From the NCBI GenBank assembly GCA_026008535.1, contig BRKX01000004.1, positions 58,908,501-58,972,500 on the forward strand: a stretch of DNA of 64,000 nt, in the 5' to 3' direction. This DNA comes from Perilla frutescens. Lineage: Eukaryota; Streptophyta; Magnoliopsida; Lamiales; Lamiaceae. A program made the translations under genes and the position numbers. The notes beneath the pieces were generated by a model. That model ran no database searches. It was not told the DNA's origin and saw nothing but the letters and a program-made list of their open reading frames with translations. Of this stretch, positions 35,101 to 46,734 are shown piece by piece (within the stretch, counting starts at the first letter, position 1; the number at the start of each line of letters is the position of its first letter).

Positions 35101-37984
35101 GAGGTCTAGGACCTGGCGTTGTTGGAGTTATCTCTGAAGAAATTACAGCGCTTTCCATGCCCGATTCTTTCCACGGCTGCAGGCTACTACCTTGCATTGT
35201 TTCACACACGTGTGTTGTCTCACCTCCGGCTGAGTCAAACGATAGTCGGCTATGCCACGACATCATGTCTTCAGCCTGTGATGTCTCCCGCACACCCCAT
35301 TCTTACGACTGCTGGCTAGGCTATGCGTTGCCTCCTCCCGTATTCTTAGGGATAGGCCAACCCCCGCTGTCATCTGGGGATTGTGTGTCTTGCGGGGGAT
35401 TCCATCCCCATTTAAATTCAGGTGCTTGCCATCCCCAATCGTCCTGAATTAAAAAAACAAATTAGTTATTAATTAATATAAATTTTAACCGTACTTTATG
35501 CATACAACATGAACATACCTGTCCAGTTTCTCGTTCATCAGAATACTCATGACTTACTTCTCGTTTGGAGAGCTGTGGAAGTATATTATATAGCTAGCTC
35601 TGCATTCTGTCGATAACTTCCTGAGCCGCACGTTGTGCTGCTTGCTCGGCCACAAGATGGCATGCTTGCTCAGCCGCTAATCGAGCAGCTCTCTCAGCCA
35701 CAACATGACACTCTCTCAGAAAGGATTCTCTTTCAGAGGTTGACAGCGGCTGAGTAATGACAGGGTCCACGGGCTGGCTGACAGGTCTTGTTTCCTATCC
35801 ACGTTCGTTCAAACTTTCCCTCTCCATCCACTCATTGCCTTCAGGGTTGCTGGTCAACATATCGTCTGCCCGGGTGTCCGTAAACGGAACATCATCATGT
35901 GTAGGGAGGGTTGACGGATGAGGAAGGGTTGCCGGCCCAGGGAGAGTTGCCTGAGCTGCTTTATTTGATCGAGTTTTAACTACACGACGTGGAGGAGCAC
36001 GTTGCAGCAAAAATGGACCTTGTTTTATGCTATTCCAATACACAAAGACACTTTCAAGCTTGGAAGGTTTCAACTTGCGGAACACCTACATTCAAATAAG
36101 ACTTGAACACATGAGTGGGAGTTTTTAAAGGTCGAAAAATTGATGGACCGTTAAATGAAACACTTAGAATTCTTCACACCTGTCCTCTGATGTCTTTCAA
36201 ATCGTAATTTTTAAATTTATACAAATACCGTTAGACTCTCGGCATAGCATCTGCTAATGCAACACCACCACAAGTCTCACCCAACAGTAGGACCGCACAA
36301 TAAATCCATGCCTGCATCAATATAGTGTATCAAAAATTCTACGTTTACATGAATTTAACTGATATTGCAATAGTTCAAATAATTATAGTGAAAATACAGT
36401 TATTAGAGGAATTTATCTCAGCATACCGTGAATGCTAGTGAGAACCCGTATATATGATAGAAATCTCTTTTGGCATGTTCCTTCCGTGCCGTTGGGATAT
36501 TGACAAGGTAATGCAGCAGTCTTTGGTATGAGTAGCTGCCCCATGGAAAGGATTCCCATTTTTCTTCATGCTCAACCAACACCCACAGCCAACCAGGAAT
36601 GTAATTTCCGGAGTCCATTCCAAACAACACACCAGTGACAAACAACACCTTCGCTGCTTTCAAATAGTCCTGGGGGTCATCCCTAAGACCTCTTTTCTCA
36701 GTGAACTTCTTTCTCAATTCAGCCGGCATTATCTACTATTTTCGTAGGACCCGACTATAGAAGTGAGAGGATCTAGGCTTGTGGAGTTTATGCTGGATCA
36801 AAATTTGAAGGACCGAAATTCAATCCACAGATCAAAGCATATTCATACCGACTAAATCTAAGCCTTTTCTTTTCTATTTGAAACCACATCTCAGTCTGAT
36901 CACCTCCTTTCTTCACTATCTCGCGTGTCAGGAAATGGTGCACCGCTTTATTGCATTGATCAACCTTGCTTGGAATTTGCAACAACTCACCAAAGCATGA
37001 ATTTCAGAATTTGGCAAATATATCATTACCATAACCACTCAGTACATTTTGAATATCAACAATATAGGCTGTCCGATCATGGTTGTTGATTGCGTACTGG
37101 GTATTTTTCATTTCCTTCCTTTTCCATTCCCATCCATCCTACGTATAAGATAAAAAAATAAATACATTAACGAAATAGAAATTATTTGAATATTGTGTAT
37201 GTGTGTATATGATTAAAGATGACTTTGTGCCGATGCAATGGAATGCTGGGCAAGTGGCTACTGATAATCTAAAGGCACTTGCCGATGCTGGCCATCACTG
37301 CGCGCATAGTCTGCGCGCAAAGTTGCTACGCGCCATGCCCCATCTTGCAGAACTACGACGCTCGAACAAGAAAGCATGTGAATGCATAGATGACTAACAG
37401 ATATGTAATAAACTCCTACCTAATATTGTATATGTGTGTGTGCGATTAAAGATAATTTTGTGGCGATGCAATGAAATGCTGGGCAAGTAGCTACCCGTAA
37501 TCTAAAGCAACAAACCGATGCGCGCAAAGTTTACTGCGCGATAGTCGCTGCGCGGCTATGCCCACAACTGATGCGCGCAAGATCCATGCGCACAATACTG
37601 ATGGGCCAAGAGCCTTGCGCCCACAACTGCAGCTTCCCGCAAGACCCATGCGCGCAACAGTGCTGTGCGCCATGCCCATGCGCGGCTGCGACCACAACTT
37701 ATGCGCGCAAGAGCTCTGCAACAACTGCGGTACGCAAGACCCATGTCCGCACAACCGTTGCTGCTCGCAGAACCCTTGTGCGCGCAAAATGACTGCGCGC
37801 ATAAACTTTGCACGCACCTAAGAATAGCAAAATTTGCACATTTCTATCTACTTCCAAAATACCGCAAATTATTCAATTTTTTCAAAGCCCAACTTCACTT
37901 TGTATATGAAGATACCTCTAACACAGTTGCACGTCGTCTCTTACGTGGAGGAGCCTCTTCGTGACGTTCTTCAGTATTTGACAT
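35101..37984 (-). pseudogene. MULE-1 DUF1985/C48 peptidase gene, N-terminal half
   Basis: Exon 1 (37984-37916) encodes MSNTEERHEEAPPRKRRRA, 23 codons with a basic nuclear-localisation-like cluster, followed by a GT donor. Exon 2 starts at 37138 after TACGTAG and reads DGWEWKRKEMKN, then the DUF1985 domain (SCFGELLQIPSKVDQ; RFSRYEYALICGLNFGPSNFDP). A second block (36729-36418) reads ESFPWGSYSYQRLLHYL. Further pieces lie at 36085-35795 (RAPPRRVVKTRSNKAAQ) and 35300-35101. Stops occur, for example in FAKF-stop-NSCFG near 37005. Intron 1 contains the right CGCGCA array. The copia insertion cuts the gene at 35096. Confidence 0.65.
37290..37810. repeat. CGCGCA-rich array of MULE-1, right
   Basis: More than 15 GCGCGCA / TGCGCGCA words over about 500 bp, with ACAACTG, CCATGCGC and GCAAGA neighbours, inside intron 1 of the minus-strand peptidase gene. 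Four or five overlapping open frames on both strands rich in Ala, Arg, Cys and His arise from this composition and are not genes. A duplicated segment, GATTAAAGATRAYTTTGTG, occurs at 37210 and 37444. Confidence 0.75.
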
Positions 37985-38504
37985 TTTCCCTATAATCGAA
38001 CTTCAAGACAGAACAACGACAACAATATATATCTATTAGAAAATCCACGATATAATGCAGTAAAAAATCAGATCCAGAACCTTAAAACCCATTACACTAT
38101 GCAATTTCCCATGCCATTCAAATACACAAACCCTACGAAACTAAATTTCCGACTCAAATCTCACCTTTGGTCAACAATAATGTGCGACGACGATGTAGCA
38201 GTCGCCGGATGTTATGGGTCGCTGGAGTTCACAGTTGAGGGTTGCGGCTACGGGAAGAATCGAAAGAAAGTACTTGGAATTTTGGGAGAGAAGAGATATA
38301 TTGAATTGAATTTCAGAATTTTGGGAGGAAAGACAGAGAGAGAGAGAGACGGATTAAAATTTTGTGAAATTTTACTTTTTTTTAAGGTTGATTAATTAAA
38401 AAAAGGGGTAATACAGTAATTCTGGCCAAATAAAATATGTTTAAAAGTTACTGGCTAAAATAAATCTTTTAAAAGTTTAACTGGCTAATTCTATGCATTC
38501 CCAC

Positions 38505-38916
38505 AAAAAAAATTCTGACGCGCTTCATGGGCCTGCGCTGGTTGGAAAGGTGGGTTTGGACGGGTCGGGTCCGTCGAACGGCCCACTAGACAATCTGATA
38601 AAAGAATTTGTCCAAAAAGCATATTTTGATTGTAAATTTAAATATGATATAAGCATATAAAAGTACATTTATAGTTTCATTTGTATTTTCTTTAATACAG
38701 TTTCATATAATAAATCAAACGTGGCCTATGGGTACCTATTATGGCACGAACACGACTATAATTATTTTAATTTATTTGATCTGGAGTATTATTTTTAGTT
38801 ATTACAATGACCACCATTGTCAAATTTTATACATACATATTTGGATATAATTTATAAAAAATTATCATTATATAAAAGTTATGGGGTGAAAAATTAAAGT
38901 AGTCAAATTCAAGATA
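38505..38916. other. Spacer between the two MULEs
   Basis: About 410 bp of AT-rich sequence. After the MULE-1 target duplication there is a GC-richer patch (38518-38580, GGGTCGGGTCC-like). No gene seen. Confidence 0.5.
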
Positions 38917-39526
38917 GCAAATGCTTTTTTAGCCAAGATTGATAAGTCATGCTTTTCTATTCAAAAAGTGATGTAAAAGTCCTATATGCCCTTTTTGTCT
39001 CATGTGAACAATTTTCATTTCTTTTCTCATTAATTAAAAGATGAATGTGTGGCAATTTTTTTAAATAAAAATCGAAAATCTGAGAATTAAATTTAGGTAG
39101 TTGGATTGTGGTTGCATGCATTTAATTCCAAATTGAAGAAAACATATTGAACGAAATACTCACGATTTTGCCAAACAAAACACACGCCCATTTTTACAAA
39201 ATATTGTTAGAGAAACAACACATATCCAAGAAATTTGAGGTTAGTTTTTTAATTTTTATAACCGTCAAGTTGTTCGAATTAGTCGGGTATAACGTCCTTT
39301 TAAAAATTTAAGTAATTTATCCGTAGTTTATGTTAATTTCATAATAGATTTGTTTAATAGTTATTCAAGTTATAAGATGTTTGTTTTGTAATTTTTTAGT
39401 GATCGTATATGCATACATTGTTGGTAAATTAGGATATTTTGTGGTAGATTAACGTGAAATTGAAGATTTGGACGTTTTGTAAAGATTAGTAGCATCGAAA
39501 TTTTTTTCGGATATACAGGGTTCTCA

Positions 39527-39800
39527 TGAGTATTATTGTCACAGTTCATAGATTTCGTGACAATATAGTCACGAAATCTATGAACTGTGACAATAATACT
39601 CACAAGAAGAACACATCTCGTGGCTAAAAAATTATTGTCACGAAATGAATAGATTTCGTGACAATAATTTTTTTTTTAAATTTTATAATGTCTTCATTTC
39701 GTGACAATATTGTCACGAGATCATAGAATTCGTGACAATATTATCACGAGATCACCTGAATCGTGACAATATTGTCACGAATTCTATGATTCCGTGATAA
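39527..39800. repeat. MULE-2 palindrome cluster 1 (5' of transposase)
   Basis: Contains a perfect inverted repeat with 35-bp arms (39527-39561 and 39568-39602, 6-bp loop). A second one near 39629-39675 has arms of about 20 bp centred on GAATAG. Several TCGTGACAATATTGTCACGA-type units follow to 39800, just before the transposase start. Confidence 0.9.
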
Positions 39801-39859
39801 TATTCTCACAAGATCTTTTTTTTAAATTACCTTAATTACTATTTATTGTTAATTTACAG

Positions 39860-42418
39860 ATGGCTTGGCAACATATTGTTGTCCGACATAGCGGTAGATG
39901 GGAGAGATCTGAGTATGTGGATGGTGAAGATCAACTGGTGCACCTCCCATTTGACAATTTATCTCGTGATAAATTGGTCGAAGAAATTCAAGATTTTATA
40001 GAGACATCTCCAAAAAGTGTTAGTTATACAGTGAGTTATTTGACGAGGTCATTGACAGGGAGGACACTAAAAGGACTGTTGAAGACGGATGTTGATTTAG
40101 CTCGTTTGGTCCAGGAGCAAGATGAGCCGGTTGTGTACGTTACTGAGAAATCAATTCTGCAAACTCCTAGTGGAATACCGTCAAATGATGCTAACGATGA
40201 ACCAATTAGAGATGATAGTGTTGATGATCTGTCTTGGGATGATGATGATGATGATGATGACGATGAGAATTATGAGAGTGAAGTTCGGCGTAAGCAAATT
40301 GCTGAATTTTGTGAATGGATTCGCGAGCCAGGGCGTCTCGATGAGTTTGTCAATATTCTATAGCATGGTGGACCTCACAACTTCTCATTTGAGGATGTTG
40401 CTCCTGATGTTGAAGCTCCGAATGTAGACTTTCCTCCCTTGGGACATTGGTCTATTCATGTGGCCCATGTTGACGATGCACTAGCAGTGGTACAAGATGA
40501 CCCATCCCCGATAGATATTGATGCGATAGCCGTGGGAAAGACTTTCTTGGAGAAGAAAGATTTGGTAATTGCTGTTGGAAAGTGGCATATGCAGCGTCAA
40601 GTAGAATATTCGGTCTTCCGATCCAGCAAAAGTCGACTAACGGTTATTTGTAAAGAAAATGAGACCTGCCCGTTTAAATTAGTGGCGAGTTCTAAGGGTG
40701 GCTTGTGGAAGGTGACTAAATTAGAGGATAATCATACATGTCGGTTGGACCTGACACGTAATGCGCCACGGAAATTATCCTCTCGAGTAATTGCTGATTT
40801 ATTTAAGAAGAGAATCCTAGATGAGGGTTCTATCCTGAAGTCGAGAGCAATGATAGCTGAGATATTGAGGGAGTATGGCATTGAGGTTGAGTACAGTGTT
40901 GCATTGCGGGCTAGGAATCTCGCAATAGAGATGGTTTACGGTTTTCATGATCAGTCTTTCGCGGTATTGTCTGCATATTTGGAGATGTTGAAGAGGTCCA
41001 ATCCTGATATGGTTTATGATTTGGAGACTGATGGTGACGATCATTTCATGTACACATTTGTTGCTCTAGGAGTTTGTAGAGCGGCATTCAGCGTATGTAT
41101 GCGTTCAGTTATCGCCATTGACGGAACTCATTTGAAGGGAAAGACGAAGGGTATCCTTTTCGTCGCTGTGAAGAAAGACGGTAATGAGCAGTGCTTCCCT
41201 CTTGCCATTGGTGTGGGTCCTATTGAGAATGATGCAGCCTGGACATGGTTCATGGAGCGGTTTAAGAGGGATTTTGGAGATCGTGATGATTTGGTGATAG
41301 TTTCGGACCAACATGTGAGCATCAAGAATGCTGTTAAGGCAGTGTATCCTACAGCGGTCCACGGATTGTGCTACTACCACATAGCGAAGAATCTAATTCG
41401 AGCTGGTCATCATGTGATTTCTATGTTTAAAAGTGCTGCATTTGCATATAGAGAAGAAAAGTTTTTGAAATATCTATCGATGATCTCCTCAAGCCGAGCT
41501 GAAGTTTGCAATACACTGCTGAGTATAGGGGTACATCATTGGGCACAGTCACAAAGCCCTTCATGTCGTTACAGCTTCATGACATCAAATGCTGCTGAAT
41601 GTTTCAATGCTCATTTGTTGTGGGCTAGAAGATTGCCCATATGTTCACTCATTGAGGTTGTCAGGGATGTGATAGAGAAGTGGTTCGACGAGAGACGTGC
41701 GAAGACAGTGTCGAGAGATCACATTCTCACAGAATTTGCTTACACAAAGCTTTACAAACAAGTGGAGATGAGCCATCAGTATGGTGTTCGATGCCATAAT
41801 GCACACTTGTACAAAGTGCAAAAGCACGACAAGAGCTTCCTTGTTGACCTTCATATGAGAACATACGAATGTGGTGAATTTCAGCTCGATCAAATCCCTT
41901 GTTCTCATGCAGCTGCTGCTATTAGGTACCGTACATTTATGGAGATTCCTTTTACAAATTTCAGCTATTATGTTATTGTATTAACACATTAGAACTATTG
42001 TAACAGGAGTGCAGGACATGGCATATATGATTATGTGGACTTGTATTTCAAGCAAGTCACACTTTGTCTTGCATACCATGATCGTGTACGTTCAGTGCCG
42101 AGTCAGGATGAATGGACAATCTCGTCTTCATTCAAAGTTTGCCCTCCTAAATCAGTTCCCCAAGTTGGTCGTCCTAAGGAAGGAAGATATCGTTCAGCAG
42201 GTGAAGGCTCAAGCACGAGAAGTAGAAGACAGCAAGTATGCTCAAGGTATGGAGGCACTGGCCACAACAGGAAGAAATGTACAGCCCCACAACAGATTGA
42301 GCATGAAGAATGGGGTGCACCTGGCGAAGGGCAACGTCGACCTAAGAGATGCAATATTTGTCATCAACCAGGACACAGCAAGGGCAAGTGTCCGAATAGA
42401 GTTCAACCTCAAATTTGA
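39860..42418 (+). CDS. MULE-2 transposase, near-intact (one in-frame TAG)
   Basis: Starts at 39860 (MAWQHIVVRHSGRWE), right after an acceptor-like TTTACAG. Exon 1 is 39860-41925. The intron is 41926-42006 (GTACCG...TAACAG) and exon 2 is 42007-42418, joining as AIR-SAGHG. The frame has 826 codons with a single internal TAG at 40361-40363. Features in order: N-terminal domain, Asp run (40231-40265), zinc-type DNA-binding region (ICKENETCPFKL ... HTCRLD), and DDE core with IDGTHLKGK, VSDQHVSIKNAV and TSNAAECFN. A SWIM-type finger (YECGEFQLDQIPCSHA) and a CCHC knuckle (CNICHQPGHSKGKC) follow. It acts in the nucleus on MULE ends. If the TAG is real the product is truncated at 167 residues; a start downstream of the stop would lose the N-terminal domain. 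Confidence 0.85.
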
Positions 42419-42574
42419 GTATGTTATAATTGAACGGATTTGATGCAAATTCTTAGACTCACCAGGATATTTGTGTTGTGATATGATTGTGACAAGATTT
42501 GAGAATTTGTGTTGTGTAATATGTGGTATGATTGTTACAGGGTTAATTCCAAATTCAAATACATTTTTGAATTT

Positions 42575-42720
42575 TCAGTCAATGATCTCGTGACAATAAT
42601 TGTCACAACATCAGTTTTCGTGACAATTAATTCGTGACAATTATTGTCACGAAAACTGGATCTCGTGACAATTATTGTCACGAAAACTGATCCTGTGACA
42701 ATAATTGAAAACTAGATTTT
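42575..42720. repeat. MULE-2 palindrome cluster 2 (between the convergent genes)
   Basis: Five or so CGTGACAATAATTGTCACG-type units in 145 bp, between the ends of the transposase and peptidase genes. They could fold into strong hairpins in either transcript. Confidence 0.85.
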
Positions 42721-42842
42721 TTTAGCATTTTTGTTGTATCGAATACAATAATTGCGACGAAAACATCAATTAACACGAAAACATTAACAATAGTCAAAGT
42801 TATAGTACAACCCATAAGTCAAAGCTCTATTCATGCTATCCT

Positions 42843-45628
42843 CTAATAATGACCGAATATCCTAACAGCTAAAAGCTTCTGATACGTGTCCAAGTCATTC
42901 GGAGTAGGATCCATGTTGAATTTCTTCGACGAAATCAATCGATCGACTTACATGGCAGAAAAAACACCACAACTCACACCATCTGTCTGCCTGAACTGAT
43001 ACATGAGTGGCGTTCTATAATACTCCAATGGTCTGCAGATTTCAGTATGCCTAGCTCTCTCCCAATATCTGAGATGACGCAGCAGTCCAAGAATCAAGTG
43101 CATCAATGGCCAGAGCTGGTGCTCACGCATAGAATACGTGGGCTCATCTGTCGGATCCATCATGTTGTACAACAACAAATCATACAACTCCACTCGCTAT
43201 GCGTCTAGACGAATCCGAACGGTCATCCAATGACCATCAACATGGCAAGTGGTGATGATCTGTAAATACAAATAGATATAAAACAGTCATAAAAGACACA
43301 TGTATCGTAAATGGGTTCTAATGAAGTTTACTTACACTATTCGCCTGCCACCAAGGACCCGTCAATAACTGATCCCCTCTGACGATGTCGACCAACTCAT
43401 CATCCCATCCTTACCAAGCATAATCAAAATTGGGGTATGTCTGCGTGAATTCCTCATCGTCCGGATGAATGAGATGATACTCTTGCACCAACTTATACTA
43501 TAATAAAAAAATATTAACTTAATTATAAGATCAATTGACTTGTTAGATTAAAATAAATATTGAAAACTCACGAAAAATGATGACTGCAAGACGACTGTGC
43601 TACGTGAATTCACTCCTGCCTTCAACCCACGACCCTCGGCCAGCCTGATCTGAAGGCAATATAGGATCAGATCCATACATTGTGAGGACATGTCTCTGTT
43701 GGTGTCGAGCAATTCATCGAAGAAGGCCTGATCCAGTTCAAGCTCGATTAAATTCACTCTTAAGCGCGTGTCTGGTCCACAGCATCGAAAATCAAAAAAT
43801 TCCCTCATCAAGCTCGACACACCCGCTGAGCTAGGCCTAACCGGACTAGAATGTGATCCAACACCCCAATCGTCAACTGTGGCCCCTACACTCTCAACAT
43901 GCACATCCTCAAGATGTGAGCCCTCAACCTGAAATGAAATTAGTTGGTATATTTAAAAGTATATATAAGACAAAGTCATACCAAACACTACTTACATCGT
44001 AATCATGTATTGGACGAGGTGCTGATCGTTGAGGACTCTCTTCCCGTGCTTGTTCTTCATGTCTACCCTGAGAGCGACTCCTACTGCGGGACCGAGACCA
44101 GGACCGGGACCGGGATCTAGGGACAAACTTTTTGAACATGTCCTTAACGAAATCCTTTAGTCTATGGAACATATCATTGTTTTCCTGCCTGCGTGCCCTC
44201 TTACGCTCCTCATCACGCTCCTGCATTATACGGAGCATCTCTTTGCCTGTTTGACACGCCACGTCTAGCATCTGCCCCACATGTTTACAACACTGGTGAT
44301 CCTCACTAGTACTAGATGTGGGGGTCGCCAGTCTAGGATGCTTATCTGTAGGGCGAGTCTGTCATCTCCTGGATGACTCAACGGCACCCGTATCAGCACA
44401 CGTGCGAGGAATGCAACTCCTAGATCGCTTGGAGTGAGAGGGAGCTCTGGGCTGATGGGCTCTAGCCAGCTCTCGATAAGTGGGCTTCATCCTCTTATTG
44501 CGCTGCGCCTCATACATCACGCCCATACAATCATCGAGCAAGACACTTCTGTAATATGGAGTGGCCATCTCATGCTCACTCGGCTGTAAATATATGAAGC
44601 ATAATTGCTGCATTTGGTAAAGAATTGATTAGAAACACTTCAAATAATCAAGAAAACACACATTCTTTAAAATAAATGCTTACCTCATCAGAAAACAATG
44701 TGCCCAGACGCGCAGTCTTCGTCTTAAAGGCCGACTTCAAACACCTGGGCAAAGCGTCTGGTGCTGGAATCTGTGCACAATGTGTACCGAGTCTCGGGAA
44801 GGCCTCATATGCCCACACCTGTAGAATAAGATATTGATCAAATTATACTCAATAAAATAAGATTACAGTCATAATCGTGACAAAATTGAGATTCATACCA
44901 GTAGAGCCCACACCGGTCCATAGAAATGATAAGACAATCTGGCTTTTTCCTCCGTCTTCTTGAATTTTCTCCTCAGTTCCACCGCAGTAGACGGTACCAA
45001 ACTCATATAATGCGTCAAGAGACTGAATGCATAAGCTCCCCATGGAAATGAGTTTCATCGATCCTGATCCTCGGCTAAGACCCATACCCAGTCATCTATC
45101 ATGTGTGTCTGATCATATCCAAAGATCATGGTGTGCAGGTATAGGACATTGGCGACCATGATGTAATCCATGAGGTTATCTTCTAGTGAATAGGTCCTAA
45201 ACCTCTCAAGTAGGTCCTTCACCCTCAGAGGTGTTTTGTTCAACTCACGAGAATAAAAAGATCTCCTAGAAATCTTATGTGATGCAGACGGATCAAAATC
45301 GGATCCTCCGAACTGCAGTCCAGTCACCAGAGCAAACTCACTCGGAGAAAATCTAATATTGGTTTCTCCAACCCGAAACCAAATATCGTGCTCCTCTGCA
45401 CCGTCAATAATCACCTCCCTACTCAACAATGCGTGTAAAGCATTGTTACAACTGTTTCCACCCATGAAATCTATCAGATGCCCAAAACACGACTCTCTCC
45501 TAAACTGTTCGAATAGTTCGGGCCCACCACTGATCACGTGTAATACTTCCCTAATTACACTCATATTTTTCTTCCAGTATAAATTAATCCCGCATGTGAT
45601 GTTCTGTAAAGCCTCTCTTCTCCATACC
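42843..45628 (-). pseudogene. MULE-2 DUF1985/C48 (Ulp1-like) peptidase gene
   Basis: On the minus strand the first visible exon (from about 45628) reads DWVWRREALQNITCGINLYW, then MSVIREVLHVISGG and the DUF1985 domain (SCFGHLIDFMGG; RFSPSEFALVTGLQFGGSD; NSFPWGAYAF; VWAYEAFPRLGTHC). The middle part is Arg/Ser-rich (RSRSRSWSRSRSRSRSQGR near 44060-44110). The C-terminal peptidase has HPDDEEFTQTYPNF, CHVDGHWMTVRI (catalytic His) and QTDGVSCGVFSAM (Gln and catalytic Cys), and ends FGHY-stop at 42843. About five stops (near 45055, 44364, 43415, 43198 and 42948), several at Trp positions, mark it as a recent pseudogene. A short first exon, as in MULE-1, was not located. Confidence 0.75.
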
Positions 45629-45829
45629 CAATCACGCTATTTTTTAAATAATATACAAAAAATTAGCAATAAATAATGCAGAAATAAAACAAATATAATT
45701 AAATTAAAACTAATTGGACATGATATAGATACCTGCATGCTAAGAATTTACCAATGATTGAGAAGAATAATTAATTATGAAATAAAAATGCAAACACAAC
45801 TGAATTTTCCAAAAAAAATATATCTATAT

Positions 45830-46060
45830 TTCGTGAGAATATATTTACACGAAATTTATTTTCGTGTAAATATATTGTCACGAAAAGAGTTCTCGTGAGA
45901 ATATTTTTACACGATATGATATTTCGTGTGAATATATTGACCCGAAAACTATTGTTTCATTTTCTACATGATAGAGCTCTTGTGAGCATATTTAGACACG
46001 AAAATAGGATCTCGTGTATATATTTTATCCTGAGAACATGACCGTGAGAAAATAATCTCA
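45830..46060. repeat. MULE-2 palindrome cluster 3 (upstream of peptidase gene)
   Basis: Units of the form TTCGTGTAAATATATTGTCACGA and TCTCGTGAGAATATTTTTACACGA, diverged relatives of clusters 1 and 2, between the peptidase gene and the right TIR. The rest, 46061-46620, has TTTTCGTGAGTTTTT words and no recognised gene. Confidence 0.75.
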
Positions 46061-46734
46061 CGAAAACTGCCAACATTTGAAATTTCACAACAACAATTCA
46101 CGAATTTGATCCACACCATTCCACCGATTTTCCAAGATCCTAACATATTATCAGATTTAAATTCGCAACAATCTACAACACAATACAAATACCCTAAAAT
46201 TCACCATATTATCATATTGAAATTAACAAAAATTCACAAATTTCGACAACCATAATTTCCGCCTAATAGAGCATGAAATCGTTTGAGTTTAGAGCCCTAG
46301 CCTGTTGAAATTCGACAGCCCAAGGCTCCAAATTATCCATGGATCAAGATCGGCTCTCGTGAGTGTTCGCTCGGGTTTTCGTGAGTTTTTCCCCCGTCAA
46401 TTCATGTGTATCTTGGCCAGACTTTTCGTGAATTTTTTCTGAAGATTTCATGAATTTTTTGGCTGTGAAATCGTGTGTATGTGGGCAGATTTTTCGTGAG
46501 TTTTTTTGGGCAAATTTCACAGATTTTTTGTGTGTATGTGGGCAGTTTTACTCATGAGTTTTTTTTGTTTCACAAATCAACTTTAGGTTCAAATCTCAAG
46601 TCACAGTCGAAGGAATATTTTGACTGGACCCACATTTAGTAAGGGTATTTTAGACATTATAAAAAATTTTGAATAAAAAAGCATGAGTTAAAAAGGTTGG
46701 CTAGAAAAGAATTTCTTATGACAAAAACTTGTAT

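Larger units (their letters stand above)
4337..38504. mobile_element. MULE-1: giant Mutator-like element, hosting three nested transposons
   Basis: The terminal inverted repeats match over about 90 bp: left 4337-4430, right 38410-38504 reversed. Shared blocks are TTAGCCA, TTAAACTTTTAAAAGATTT, TTTTAGCCAGTAA and TTTTAAACATATTTT. The flanking 9-mers (4328-4336 and 38505-38513) match at 8 of 9 bases. That duplication length fits the Mutator superfamily, but the sequence is A-rich, so it is weaker evidence than the TIRs. The element spans 34.2 kb. Without CACTA-1, CACTA-2 and the copia element it is about 14.0 kb. Internal genes are a decayed MuDR-type transposase (+), an intact two-exon gene (+) and a DUF1985/C48-peptidase gene (-). 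A Ulp1-like peptidase gene beside a MULE transposase is known for some plant MULE lineages. Confidence 0.85.
38917..46715. mobile_element. MULE-2: Mutator-like element with transposase and C48 peptidase genes
   Basis: TIRs are left 38917-39000 and right about 46625-46715 reversed. They share TTAGCCAA / CTAGCCAA, AACTCATGCTTTT-type and TATTCAAAA blocks and a TAATGTC-to-TACCC type continuation. The ends resemble those of MULE-1 (TTAGCCA core). Length is about 7.8 kb. Genes converge: transposase (+, 39860-42418) and DUF1985/C48 peptidase (-, 42843-45628). Three non-coding zones carry CGTGACAAT palindromes. I found no clean 9-bp target duplication; the insertion of element A at the right end may have obscured it. 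Confidence 0.8.

Noticed and set aside
37491..37964. Five overlapping open frames of 73-108 codons
   Set aside because: They arise from the CGCGCA word array in both strands and overlap each other in several frames; the region is intron 1 of the peptidase gene.
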